The notes under the pieces: generated by a model
Databases searched by the model: none
What the model saw: only the letters and a program-made list of their open reading frames with translations
Told to the model about the DNA's origin: nothing
Shown: positions 51,132-59,501 of the stretch, in pieces
Layout of the letters: the number at the start of each line of letters is the position of its first letter
Position numbering within the stretch: the stretch's first letter is position 1
Source: Enterococcus hulanensis
GTDB lineage: Bacteria; Bacillota; Bacilli; Lactobacillales; Enterococcaceae
Assembly (NCBI RefSeq): GCF_005405485.1
Contig: NZ_BJED01000022.1
Coordinates: 1-64,000, forward strand
Direction of reading: 5' to 3'
Length of the DNA stretch: 64,000 nt
Position numbers and translations under genes: made by a program

Positions 51132-51623
51132 TTAGTGTACTAATTCGCCCCAATATGGAGTCGTTTTATATAGCTTTTTCTGTTCTCTAAACATTGATTT
51201 CATCATGGATTCCATCAGATTAGCCCTTACATCAAACATGACTCTTTTCCTTCTTGCTGTTTTTATGCAAGGTTTAGTCTGATTAAATAATAAAACTCCA
51301 ATATCACGAAACTTATATTGATCAAAATAATCTTTACCGCCTAAGTCGTCATAAAGTTTGTTTGGCATAACATAATAATTGTAATCCCCAACAAATGTCT
51401 TTTTAGCGGTGCTTTTAAAATCTGCTTTACTTACCTTAATTTCAAAACAGCGAAAATCACCTTTAGTATCATACGTCATGAAGTCGACTCGTTCATACTC
51501 CCCTGATGACCATGCGTCACGAACACCAAGAGATACTTCAAAGCAACCAAAGACTCCCATTTTTCCATCAATATATTGGTTCCATAAAAACCGTTCAGCT
51601 TGTTTGGTTAACTCTGTTTTCAA
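51132..51623 (-). CDS. PD-(D/E)XK-like nuclease candidate (MmcB-like), copy 2
   Basis: 163 residues from TTG. Shares with the protein at 11038 the order FGCFEVSLG...VDFMTYDTKGDFRCFEIKVSKADFK...GDYNYYVMP and a C-terminal MESMMKS...KTTPYWG. Candidate catalytic residues are E, D and ExK as in PD-(D/E)XK folds. The two copies, 40 kb apart, are clear paralogs. Substrate unknown. Confidence 0.6.
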   Translation of the reverse strand: MKTELTKQAERFLWNQYIDGKMGVFGCFEVSLGVRDAWSSGEYERVDFMTYDTKGDFRCFEIKVSKADFKSTAKKTFVGDYNYYVMPNKLYDDLGGKDYFDQYKFRDIGVLLFNQTKPCIKTARRKRVMFDVRANLMESMMKSMFREQKKLYKTTPYWGELVH

Positions 51624-51708
51624 AAGGACTCTCCTTTCTCCTTGATAGCTCCATATAACGAGCTATGCTGTTGTCTTCAATTACATACAGAACTACTCGT
51701 TTTTCAAA

Positions 51709-52062
51709 CTAAAACGGTAGACCACCAAAAAAAGTCTCACGTCTATTCTTATCAATTTGGTAGTAAAGTTCACTAATCCTCGTGATTTCCTTGGCGCTAA
51801 ATCCTGACGGCGGAATATGGTGGTCTTGTCTCAACCGATTAAGTACGTCTATTAATATCCCCGCTTCCTCCATATTCAATTCTACGACCATCTTTTTTTC
51901 TACCATTACAGGGCCGTATCCTTCGCTCATAGTTACTGTATTAAAAGCATTGAAAGAATGGGGATCAATGCCTCTTTTTTCAATACTTTCGAGTAATACT
52001 TCTGTTTTATTATCAGGTTCATGTATTATTCTCTCTTTTAGATCCTCATGCTTTGATTTCAA
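51709..52062 (-). CDS. Hypothetical protein
   Basis: 117 residues from TTG with AGGAGG seven bases upstream. Soluble, helical, with GVLIDVLNRLRQDH-like segment (here GILIDVLNRLRQDH) and a GLPF C-terminus. No family recognised. Confidence 0.5.
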   Translation of the reverse strand: MKSKHEDLKERIIHEPDNKTEVLLESIEKRGIDPHSFNAFNTVTMSEGYGPVMVEKKMVVELNMEEAGILIDVLNRLRQDHHIPPSGFSAKEITRISELYYQIDKNRRETFFGGLPF

Positions 52063-52095
52063 TATTAATCCTCCTTGATTGCGTCCGTTAGTTGA

Positions 52096-52362
52096 CTAAG
52101 CATAACCTTGCGTGACCGCATACTTTTGCCAAATTCCTTTTCCGTAATTTCCACAACGATATATTTCGCCGTTTAAACCTCTGTCACAAAAAACGTAAAT
52201 CATCATGGGGTGATCTTTGAACGCTATATAAATATCTTCTAAAGTAAATTGATTTTTTTCATCATCCGGATAAAAAACTCTTTCTAATCCGTTTGAACTC
52301 TCTAAAAAAATATCAATTGAACAGCCTAAACGATCAATAACCGTATCTTTAATATCTTTCAA
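52096..52362 (-). CDS. Hypothetical protein
   Basis: 88 residues from TTG with GGAAGTG upstream. Has FYPDDEKNQFTLEDIYIAF and MMIYVFCDRGLNGEIYRCGNYG. Its start overlaps the end of the start-less coding remnant at 52349. No family recognised. Confidence 0.5.
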   Translation of the reverse strand: MKDIKDTVIDRLGCSIDIFLESSNGLERVFYPDDEKNQFTLEDIYIAFKDHPMMIYVFCDRGLNGEIYRCGNYGKGIWQKYAVTQGYA

Positions 52363-52606
52363 TTCTTACACTTCCTTTCCTCCGCAATAGCTCCATCTTT
52401 TGGACCAATGGGGCAATACCTATTTTCCACTCATAAGCTTCTTGTGTTTCTTCATCTAATTCAAAGCTTGCAATCCAAGCAGCATAGTCCTTACCAGTTA
52501 AGGCTCTATCCATTTGATCAATAGCCCATGTTTTATGATGCTCTCCATCAAATTGTGAATATTTGAAAGCTGTATTTAGCGCCTTTTGAATACGAGCTTC
52601 AGGCTC
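52349..52606 (-). pseudogene. Coding remnant without a start codon, in frame behind the 52607 stop
   Basis: 85 codons are open and read as protein: EARIQKALNTAFKYSQFDGEHHKTWAIDQM then a RALTGKDYAAWIASFEL segment and GIAPLVQKMELL. The GEHHKxWxIDQMxRxLTG pattern is familiar from small phage and plasmid proteins of unknown role. No ATG, GTG or TTG lies before residue 32, and the frame begins at the base after the TAA of the 52607 gene. Either a deletion has removed the start, or the gene upstream is read through its stop. Confidence 0.6.
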
Positions 52607-53029
52607 TTAGAGACTAACGTCAGTAATCCTTGAATTTTGATTTTTAATGGCGCACAAATATAGTTTTTCAATAGTTTTGAACGCCGAAGTCTCTAAACTT
52701 TTCTTATTATTTTTCAATTCACTGACTGTTGTATTACTCAAGCCAGTCTCTTCTATAATCTGTTTATTCGGTGTCGTTTGAAGATAATTTTGGATAGCTG
52801 ATTTCTGAAAATCAAAAGAACTCTCATATTTATAAAAGTCGCGACTAGCTGCCGACAACTCATTAAATAGATCATTAAAGTTCTGGCTACTCCTTTCAAG
52901 AAATATATGCTTTGTCTCCTCTGTTAATACTGTAGGGAAATAGCTTTTTGGATTAGTAATTTGAATATGTGTAGACCCCAAGTAAAAAGTCTCTTCGAAA
53001 ATAGATCCATTTTTTATTTTCATAATCAT
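52607..53029 (-). CDS. Protein with helix-turn-helix-like C-terminal half
   Basis: 140 residues from the ATG with GAAGGG upstream. The C-terminal part (YLQTTPNKQIIEETGLSNTTVSELKNNKKSLETSAFKTIEKL) has the build of a helix-turn-helix. It resembles, in layout, the protein at 10098. Possible local regulator. The stop is followed in frame by the remnant at 52349, so its natural C-terminus may be lost or longer. Confidence 0.6.
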   Translation of the reverse strand: MIMKIKNGSIFEETFYLGSTHIQITNPKSYFPTVLTEETKHIFLERSSQNFNDLFNELSAASRDFYKYESSFDFQKSAIQNYLQTTPNKQIIEETGLSNTTVSELKNNKKSLETSAFKTIEKLYLCAIKNQNSRITDVSL

Positions 53030-53090
53030 TTTTTCCCTTCTCTCTTTTTCTATGCGGTAGCCGTAGCTACATAAATTTGCAGACAAAATT

Positions 53091-53513
53091 TTAATTACAT
53101 ATTCTTTCCCAACTTTTAAAAATAAAATCCAATCCGAAATATGCTACTGCTGCAGCAAATCCTAAAATCAAAATTATCAACAAGACAATACTCCACTTTT
53201 TCACTCCTACTTTGTTCGTTTTTTTCATTTTCTTAAATGATCCAAATTCCACATAATGAATAACTTCTATGCGAGTTATCAAATATACAACGCCCAAAAA
53301 AAAGAAATTATATAGGAGGTTTTCCTGATGACTAAAATCTTTAGAGAACGTTTCTATAAAATTCTTGAATAATAGAATCAACGTCCCGACACTAAAACCA
53401 AGTCTTATCGAATCAAAAATATCTTTTGAATAATCTTCTTCCTCATATTCCTTGTTTTCACGATCTCTGAATATCTTTTTCTCTTGTAACTCGCGATAAT
53501 CTCGTTTTCGCAT
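53091..53513 (-). CDS. Small membrane protein
   Basis: 140 residues from ATG with AGGTGG upstream. A charged N-terminus (MRKRDYRELQEKKIFRDRENKEYEEEDY) precedes three hydrophobic segments (about 40-55, 66-85 and 110-135). No family recognised. Confidence 0.5.
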   Translation of the reverse strand: MRKRDYRELQEKKIFRDRENKEYEEEDYSKDIFDSIRLGFSVGTLILLFKNFIETFSKDFSHQENLLYNFFFLGVVYLITRIEVIHYVEFGSFKKMKKTNKVGVKKWSIVLLIILILGFAAAVAYFGLDFIFKSWERICN

Positions 53514-53609
53514 TCTTAAATCCACCTTTACCAACTAGGAATCTTTTTCCTCCATCTTTCTTCCGTGTTATTCCCCTATATCATGACAGTCAAAAATAGT
53601 TACAAGTTT

Positions 53610-54653
53610 CTATTCCTCTAGTATGACCCTCTCTATTTCATGCCTTAAACTTTCAATAAATCTCTCCACAGCTACGATCGTTCTATTCTCATACCAATCC
53701 GGATAAAACATAGAGTCATTACTTTCCAAAAGGTGAGCGATCATTCTTACTTTTTCGATTTTTATTAAATTGTTGTCCTTTTGCAATTCATTTTCTAATA
53801 GCAACATGCACTCGCGCCTGAACTCTTGAACTAAATTTTTCTTATATGCGTCATTTTTACTTTGAGTATTAGCAGTCACTATTTCCTTAAGTTTTCCCAA
53901 ATTTATGACTATGATATCTGCACTAATAAAGAAAACTGCCAAAACACTCCAGAGAAATAAGAAGAAAATAAATAGAAGACTAGGACATTGCAACAATATT
54001 TCAAGCATATCTTTTGTTCCGGAGAATGCTGAAAGATCATTGGATAGAATTTTATTCGTGATAAATACTAAAAAGATAGCTTTTCCTAATTTAAAAAAGC
54101 TTTCTCCTTGTTTCTCAATTCCAATTACCGGTGTAATTGTTTCTCGGCTACCCATCATAGCAGTTCCCTCTGTTCCGCTATTTTTCGCATTCTCTTCTGA
54201 AATACTTATCCATTTTCCTCGATCATTAATCACCATGGAGTCAAATAACTCAATCTCATAGTTTCGTAATTTCAACTTGAGATTTTTATGAGTTATTTTA
54301 TCCTGTAGTGAGCTTGTTGCACTGCTATTTTGAGGGTGATTATGAATATGAACGATCCTATGTGAATTAAGCATGATTGCCGTCCTAACAACTTGATGAG
54401 TTGAGAATATTGCCATCGATTCAGTTCCGATCGATACTATCTCAGCACCAGTCACATTCCCTTCAGCGGCTAAATAAAGAATTATCGTGTGTTCTTTGGA
54501 AATATCATTAATTAGACGTTCTGCTATTTCTGCATAGTATTCACTACCATAGGTTGTATGCCGATCATTAACTGCTTCGAAGGGAACTTCAACATCATCT
54601 AATCTAATTAATTTTGTTTTGTATTCAGTAACCATTCTATTTTGTCTGTTCAT
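53610..54653 (-). CDS. RadC/JAB-domain protein fused to membrane segments
   Basis: 347 residues. The first 150 contain a RadC-type JAB domain: IILYLAAEGNVTGAEIVSIG, then IVHIHNHPQNSSATSSLQD with the HxH and Asp metal ligands (about residues 101-116), then ELFDSMVIND. Two hydrophobic segments follow (about 188-204 and 220-250) and a helical, charged C-terminal 100 residues. Standalone plasmid RadC proteins are soluble and about 120-220 residues long, so the membrane part is unusual. Enzymatic role of RadC is not established in general. Confidence 0.8.
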   Translation of the reverse strand: MNRQNRMVTEYKTKLIRLDDVEVPFEAVNDRHTTYGSEYYAEIAERLINDISKEHTIILYLAAEGNVTGAEIVSIGTESMAIFSTHQVVRTAIMLNSHRIVHIHNHPQNSSATSSLQDKITHKNLKLKLRNYEIELFDSMVINDRGKWISISEENAKNSGTEGTAMMGSRETITPVIGIEKQGESFFKLGKAIFLVFITNKILSNDLSAFSGTKDMLEILLQCPSLLFIFFLFLWSVLAVFFISADIIVINLGKLKEIVTANTQSKNDAYKKNLVQEFRRECMLLLENELQKDNNLIKIEKVRMIAHLLESNDSMFYPDWYENRTIVAVERFIESLRHEIERVILEE

Positions 54654-54709
54654 ATTACTTAAAGTTTCTCCTTTCAGTCTTGGGTTAAACGATAACGATT
54701 TATTAGCTT

Positions 54710-54934
54710 TTAAAATCTAACTTCACAGATAAGTTTTAGAGGCCATGTGAGAATTTTAAGCAGACTTAACAGAAAAGCATGAAATTTAGCTAGAAAGTTA
54801 CTCAGGTGTAATAGGAACTGAGAAAAAGCAAAACAGTAAGATGGAGAAAAAAACGATAATGTCAAACTAAAAAAAAGAAACCCCAATGCAATTAAAAGTA
54901 CAGTATACTTTTCAGTTTTTATTAGACTCAGCAT
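54710..54934 (-). CDS. Small hydrophobic protein
   Basis: 74 residues, almost all hydrophobic, with repeated LLSFFSP and LLKILTWPL-like segments and two likely helices. The next gene's stop overlaps its start by 7 bases. The lack of polar residues leaves some doubt that it is translated. Confidence 0.45.
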   Translation of the reverse strand: MLSLIKTEKYTVLLIALGFLFFSLTLSFFSPSYCFAFSQFLLHLSNFLAKFHAFLLSLLKILTWPLKLICEVRF

Positions 54935-55137
54935 ATTTTTCTTCTTTCTCCTAGCTGCCGGTTACGTTTTCTTCTTGATTCAACGGCCTTTACAAATTCC
55001 TTATCTATGCAGCGACAGAAAAAATCAGTAATCTTTAGCTCATTCTCCGGATCTAAACCTAGAAGAAAGTCCAACCGAACTTGTCTCGCTGGATCTAGTG
55101 TTGCATTTACTCGCTTATTACCTTCAGCAATAGCCAT
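54928..55137 (-). CDS. Small basic DNA-binding-like protein
   Basis: 69 residues. KRVNATLDPARQVRLDFLLGLDPENELKITDFFCRCIDKEF reads as a strand and two helices in ribbon-helix-helix order, followed by a strongly basic tail (ESRRKRNRQLGERRKI). Possible regulator or copy-control-like protein. Confidence 0.55.
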   Translation of the reverse strand: MAIAEGNKRVNATLDPARQVRLDFLLGLDPENELKITDFFCRCIDKEFVKAVESRRKRNRQLGERRKIC

Positions 55138-55190
55138 ATAATATTCTCCTTTCTAATAATGGCAAAAGTGACTCACTTTTTTTCCTAAAA

Positions 55191-55218
55191 AAAAAGCCGA
55201 AAGAATTATCGGCTTTTT
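55191..55218. terminator. Bidirectional terminator
   Basis: AAAAAGCCGA and TCGGCTTTTT form a 10-base stem around AAGAATTA, with A/T tracts on both sides. It ends the surface-protein gene (stop at 55227) before the small-gene array. Confidence 0.85.
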
Positions 55219-55226
55219 AAAAATAT

Positions 55227-56753
55227 TTATGGTTCAGTTACTCTTATAACACCCTTGATTTCCGTGGATTTCCCCATGCTGTCAGTGGCCTTAATTGAAA
55301 TCGTAAATTCTCCCACTTGATCTGTTGATACTCCATCCAAATCTTCTTGAGATACTTCTAGTACAGGAACAAGCCCGAGCCTGTCATCTTCTTTGTCACT
55401 GACTACTATGGTATTTTTATAAGTATCTTTGTTGAACGTTTCTCCACCCTTTAAATCTAAATCAGGTACAGAAACTACTGGTGCTGAATTTGTCACTTTT
55501 ACCGTGAATTGAACATCCGCAGCCGCTTTACCATCTCGGTCCTTCACATTTCCAACAGTGATCACATATTCGCCTTCAGTAGTTAGATCGACTTCACCAT
55601 CCAAGATATTTTCTGTCGAAATGCTGATAGGGAACCCGTCACGATCATCTTCCATATCTGTTACTGTGATACCTTCTAGTAGATTAATTGAATCTTCTCC
55701 AATCGAAATTTCCTTATCAGACGCATGGATCACCGGCGCTTCATTCGTAACAACAACATTCACTGTTACTGCTGAAGCAATTCCGCCTTGTGAATCTGTC
55801 ACGTTATATCTGACTGTATAGCTGCCTTCAGTGTGCATATCAGGAGCATCCGAAATAATCACTTGATCAGTAATATCCCCATCTTCTAGATCATTTGCCG
55901 TAACGAATGATCTCAGATCAGGACTTGTATGGATTGATACTTCTACTGTCGATTCATTAGCCGTAAGTACAGGAGCTTTATTTACATACACAACTAATGT
56001 TGCGGTCCCTTTATTACCATACTTATTTGTGGCCGTAATCAAAATTTCATTTCTTCCAACTGTTAGCTCTGTCTTGCTATAGGTAATGGCAGGATTTGAG
56101 TCTCCAGTATCTTTTACAGTAAAGTAATTGTTAGGATCAAACGGTTGTCCTTCTTGCGTTACTACTGATGATTGTAGAAGACTAACTACCGGCGTTGTAG
56201 TGATTACCGCCGGTGGTTCGACAACCGGTGGTGTGATAATTGGTTCTTCAGGAACTATAACAATAGGATTTTTTGGTGTTTCAATTGGTAGTTGCGATCC
56301 ACTATCATTGTCAACTTTACTAGAATTACTATTCTTTCCATTTGAAGTGGGACTATCAACCATAGTGGGAACGATTGCTGGTGCAGTGTTATTCTTATTA
56401 CTCCCACCTAGTGTGTTTGCCATAGTCTTTATTTCTGAGGGTGAAAGTGAATTGCTATTGTCATAATCACTGCTGCTTTTTGTTTCTGGCAGATCAATAT
56501 CGTAGGTTGAAAAAACATCGTCAGCGGTATCAGAACTATATTTTTTCTTGCTACCTCCGCTTTTATTTTCTTTTTTTCCGGATTCCGGAACTCTAGAAAC
56601 CTTGCTGCCGTTATGACTATCAATCGATGATGGTTTGTTTCTATTTGTTAAAGCCAAACCGCCGCCACCCAATACTAAAGTACCGATCACCGCAGCTGCG
56701 GCAATTTTTTTCTGCTTTTCAGTGAATGGCTTCTTTTGCCCATTTTCTGTCAT
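55227..56753 (-). CDS. Membrane-anchored surface protein with Ig-like repeats
   Basis: 508 residues. A cytoplasmic N-terminus and one helix (about 17-36, KIAAAAVIGTLVLGGGGLAL) are followed by a Ser/Asn-rich stalk and a Pro/Val region (about 155-190). About four Ig-like or cadherin-like modules come next (each with a DxEDxxxG-type acidic turn and a TxxGxYxVxxxVxD end), for example DLEDGDITD, DMEDDRDGF and DKEDDRLGL. It has no LPXTG motif and ends at VIRVTEP. It could mediate donor-recipient contact. The stop/start overlaps the preceding gene by four bases. Confidence 0.75.
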   Translation of the reverse strand: MTENGQKKPFTEKQKKIAAAAVIGTLVLGGGGLALTNRNKPSSIDSHNGSKVSRVPESGKKENKSGGSKKKYSSDTADDVFSTYDIDLPETKSSSDYDNSNSLSPSEIKTMANTLGGSNKNNTAPAIVPTMVDSPTSNGKNSNSSKVDNDSGSQLPIETPKNPIVIVPEEPIITPPVVEPPAVITTTPVVSLLQSSVVTQEGQPFDPNNYFTVKDTGDSNPAITYSKTELTVGRNEILITATNKYGNKGTATLVVYVNKAPVLTANESTVEVSIHTSPDLRSFVTANDLEDGDITDQVIISDAPDMHTEGSYTVRYNVTDSQGGIASAVTVNVVVTNEAPVIHASDKEISIGEDSINLLEGITVTDMEDDRDGFPISISTENILDGEVDLTTEGEYVITVGNVKDRDGKAAADVQFTVKVTNSAPVVSVPDLDLKGGETFNKDTYKNTIVVSDKEDDRLGLVPVLEVSQEDLDGVSTDQVGEFTISIKATDSMGKSTEIKGVIRVTEP

Positions 56754-57847
56754 TTCTCAATCAGATCCTTTCCAAGATTTTCCAATCTATTTCGCCATGT
56801 TGACTCGTTGTCTTTGTCCTTCTTCTCAGAATAATAATCAATCATTTCCTGACATGATTTTCCTGTTTGAATTAATTCGAATAGATCAGTGTCATCTATA
56901 CGATCATTAATCTTCTGAGCGTCCGCAAATTTCCCAGCCTGTACATACTTAATTGCTCGCTGCTTGTAAGCTAGATTCAACGCCTCAGATAATTTTTTAC
57001 TTGTAAGTTTTTTATTCAAAATGTCTGCTTCGTCTAACTTGTCTAATTGAATAAAGGCATAAGCCAACATTACCTGCCGTTCTTTTGTCAAAGTCGATTG
57101 GTCAGTTTCAATCACAGTTTCCCAATTCTTCAAATGAAAAGCTAAATCAAACTTACCTTCAGCTGTTGGGTATTTTTCATTGAATTTTTCAAGCTCATCA
57201 AAATCTTTACTCTCAACGATCGCTTGTTCTATTTCTTTCAGTTTCTTCGGATACTCTTTAGCAGCCTTTTCGTACTTTTCCCCGTTAATTAATGATTCGT
57301 AAGACTCTCTTTTATTTGCAGAGGAAGAATTGAAGTTCCCAAAAGCATTAACTCCAAAGAAAACTACTGAACCAACTAAGACCACTATGAAAACTCCTAA
57401 TCCAATTTTTCTAAATGGAAAGTCAGGTAGTTTAAAAGGAATTTCCCTTTTTTCTTTTGGAGTCTTAACCGGCTTGATTTTCGTCTGTTTTTCAGTTTTT
57501 GGTTTCTTTTTGAAAGAAGGCGGTGACTTAAATTTTCCGTCATTGGTATTTTCATCAGGAACAAAAAACTCTTTATCCAGTTTCTTTAGCAGCTCTCTTC
57601 CCATTCTTTTTTTAACTTTGCCATCAGCAACCATCTGTTCGATTTTTAAAGAAATATACTGATGAACCGTTAAATCCACTTCTTTTTCAAATAGGCCCTC
57701 AAATAGATTTACATCATTCTCCGACAGAATAAATCTGACCCTATCTCCTTCAACTAAATCTTCTGATATATCTTCAAAATCAACATAGGAATACGTTTGA
57801 CTCGTTATTAAAAGTGCATCAGATTCGACAACCTTGACATTAATCAT
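56750..57847 (-). CDS. Bitopic protein with TPR-like extracytoplasmic helices
   Basis: 365 residues. A cytoplasmic domain of about 110 residues (EGDRVRFILSENDVNLFEGLF), a Lys/Pro-rich stretch, one membrane helix (about 148-170), and then helical pairs of TPR flavour (YEKAAKEYPKKLKEIEQAI, VMLAYAFIQLDKLDEADIL). The layout resembles EssB of type VII secretion, but I cannot confirm homology. Within this element it more likely supports the conjugation or surface apparatus. Confidence 0.6.
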   Translation of the reverse strand: MINVKVVESDALLITSQTYSYVDFEDISEDLVEGDRVRFILSENDVNLFEGLFEKEVDLTVHQYISLKIEQMVADGKVKKRMGRELLKKLDKEFFVPDENTNDGKFKSPPSFKKKPKTEKQTKIKPVKTPKEKREIPFKLPDFPFRKIGLGVFIVVLVGSVVFFGVNAFGNFNSSSANKRESYESLINGEKYEKAAKEYPKKLKEIEQAIVESKDFDELEKFNEKYPTAEGKFDLAFHLKNWETVIETDQSTLTKERQVMLAYAFIQLDKLDEADILNKKLTSKKLSEALNLAYKQRAIKYVQAGKFADAQKINDRIDDTDLFELIQTGKSCQEMIDYYSEKKDKDNESTWRNRLENLGKDLIEK

Positions 57848-57877
57848 CTAAATCACCACCTACTTCTAAATTTCTTG

Positions 57878-58234
57878 TTAGTTCATGCCTTGGAACCAAG
57901 CAATTAAATGTTTACTGAAAGCTAAACCTACAATACTGACTCCAACTTTGATAATAATCATTTTTGCTTTTTGTGAGATCTCAATCATTGGAATCATATT
58001 TCCAAACCACCCGATCCCAATTATGGCAAGTCCAACAGCTCCACTTACATTAACGATCGTATCGAACACAGTGTTACCAGCTGTAGTCATGGAACTCTCA
58101 ATATCTGCGAAAGCATATCCTGGAACCAACATATTTAAAATGAGAGCAACCCCAAAAGTAATCGTTACACACTTCATGAAGTTGTGAATTTTACTATTCT
58201 TACTGTTGAGTTGATTTGTGTTCAATTTTTTCAT
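57878..58234 (-). CDS. VirB2-like pilin or TrbC-type protein
   Basis: 118 residues from the ATG of MKKLNTNQLNS, with GGGATC upstream. A long signal-like segment (CVTITFGVALILNMLVPGYAFA, cut expected after AFA) precedes two hydrophobic helices (DTIVNVSGAVGLAIIGIGWFGNM and MIIIKVGVSIVGLAFSKHLI). Size and the two-helix layout fit VirB2/TrbC-type small subunits, seen at the edge of Gram-positive T4SS clusters. It overlaps the end of the next-upstream gene. Confidence 0.65.
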   Translation of the reverse strand: MKKLNTNQLNSKNSKIHNFMKCVTITFGVALILNMLVPGYAFADIESSMTTAGNTVFDTIVNVSGAVGLAIIGIGWFGNMIPMIEISQKAKMIIIKVGVSIVGLAFSKHLIAWFQGMN

Positions 58235-58433
58235 TTGTTTTGATCCCTTCTTCCTTAACATCTTTTTTCCCAACCTTTTTTAAGGCTCTTAATGCTTTCA
58301 AGATTGTTTGATTATTTTTGCTGATTATCTCCTGATGAAATTCATCTAATGCCTGATCATAGTCTTTGCCGCTTGCTTCCAACACTGTCATAGCAAGGGT
58401 CTTTGTTTCCTTTTGTTGTGCATTCAATGCCAT
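58200..58433 (-). CDS. Small hypothetical protein
   Basis: 77 residues from ATG with AAAGGAAG upstream. Helical and charged (QALDEFHQEIISKNNQTILKAL), ending HKSTQQ. It overlaps the start of the VirB2-like gene by 35 bases, indicating coupling. No family recognised. Confidence 0.55.
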   Translation of the reverse strand: MALNAQQKETKTLAMTVLEASGKDYDQALDEFHQEIISKNNQTILKALRALKKVGKKDVKEEGIKTNEKIEHKSTQQ

Positions 58434-58451
58434 ATGATTCTTCCTTTCCAA

Positions 58452-58477
58452 AAAAAATAAACATCTAATATAGATGC
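58452..58477 (-). terminator. Terminator after the metalloprotease-like gene
   Basis: CATCTA and TAGATG pair around ATA, followed on the minus strand by TTTATTTTTTTT. It precedes the small gene at 58200. Confidence 0.75.
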
Positions 58478-59302
58478 TTACTTTAGGCCGCTAGGTACAA
58501 CTTTTTTCCCGACCAGTCTAAGATCCTTCAAAAAGTCCATGGTTTCTCGATATTCTGTACTAGGTACTTTTTTTACCCAACACTTTTTGAATCCATATCC
58601 TCCCCATATAAATCCATTATTTTTTAGAGTTTCTCGAAAATCATATGCGCCATCAACGGCTACATAGTAATTTTGGTTGAAAAACATATGAGAAGGGGTA
58701 ACAAGTTCTGTATTTATACTTTGCTCGAAACTATTTAGGATAGCTATTTCCTTGTTAGCTTGATCTTCTGTTTCAAAGACTCTGCCCCAATTTTGACTTC
58801 CTCCTAAAAAGGTAAAGTCTCTTCTGGAGAGTAACTTTCTAAACTTATAAGCATTTTTTACCAGAACTGCATTACGAATTTTTTCCTCACGATAATTATT
58901 TAAGAAACTTAATCCAAAATACTTTTCTATATTCATAAGATCCTTTGAATCTTTCGAATCATCTTGGATATCCTGTTCGTCGATATAGCCTAATTTCAGA
59001 GCGGTACAAAGTAGTTGATAATACCGATCATAAAAAGTTTTTTTATGTGCCGTTTCTCCAATATCCATTGCTTCAACATGATGCGTCAGCTCATGAATAG
59101 CTGTTAATAGGTTGGCACCAGGAGTTCGGCTCAAATTGTTAATTTCAATTCTTCGATTGTTTTGAAAGTACACTCCGTGCTTACTTTTATATTCTTTTGC
59201 AATAATTTTTAAGTTGAATGAATTATACTCTTGGTAATTATCGTAGGTGTTCATCAGAATTACGTTCAATTGTTGCTTAAGTAAATCTTCTTCTCTAGAC
59301 AT
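58478..59302 (-). CDS. HExxH metallopeptidase-like protein
   Basis: 274 residues from ATG with GGAGG upstream. The zinc motif AIHELTHHVEAMD (about residue 72) is followed by a Glu some 20 residues later. The C-terminus (GFIWGGYGFKKCWVKKVP) looks like an ArdC/LPD-type add-on. Proteins with this layout occur on phages and conjugative elements. It may process element or host proteins. Function unproven. Confidence 0.65.
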   Translation of the reverse strand: MSREEDLLKQQLNVILMNTYDNYQEYNSFNLKIIAKEYKSKHGVYFQNNRRIEINNLSRTPGANLLTAIHELTHHVEAMDIGETAHKKTFYDRYYQLLCTALKLGYIDEQDIQDDSKDSKDLMNIEKYFGLSFLNNYREEKIRNAVLVKNAYKFRKLLSRRDFTFLGGSQNWGRVFETEDQANKEIAILNSFEQSINTELVTPSHMFFNQNYYVAVDGAYDFRETLKNNGFIWGGYGFKKCWVKKVPSTEYRETMDFLKDLRLVGKKVVPSGLK

Positions 59303-59501
59303 AGAAAACCTCCGAGCTAGACGTTCTGCGTTTTGTCCCAATTTTCCATATTTCATCAACGATTATTCGTGATCTGGGCTTTATAATGATATGACACTCA
59401 TCTTCAATTGATTTTATGGAATTACTTCTAGCTTTATTTTGAACAGCTGGTAGATACTTACCTTCTGCCTCTTTTGTTTTGGATATTAAGTGCTCTTTCA
59501 T
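59295..59501 (-). CDS. Small hypothetical protein
   Basis: 68 residues from ATG with AAGGAG upstream. Basic, with ECHIIIKPRSRIIVDEIW. It overlaps both neighbours by a few bases. No family recognised. Confidence 0.5.
   Translation of the reverse strand: MKEHLISKTKEAEGKYLPAVQNKARSNSIKSIEDECHIIIKPRSRIIVDEIWKIGTKRRTSSSEVFYV

Noticed and set aside
56750-57847. EssB of a type VII secretion system
   Set aside because: The layout is similar, but no EssA, EssC, EsxA or WXG100 gene is near, so the name was not used.
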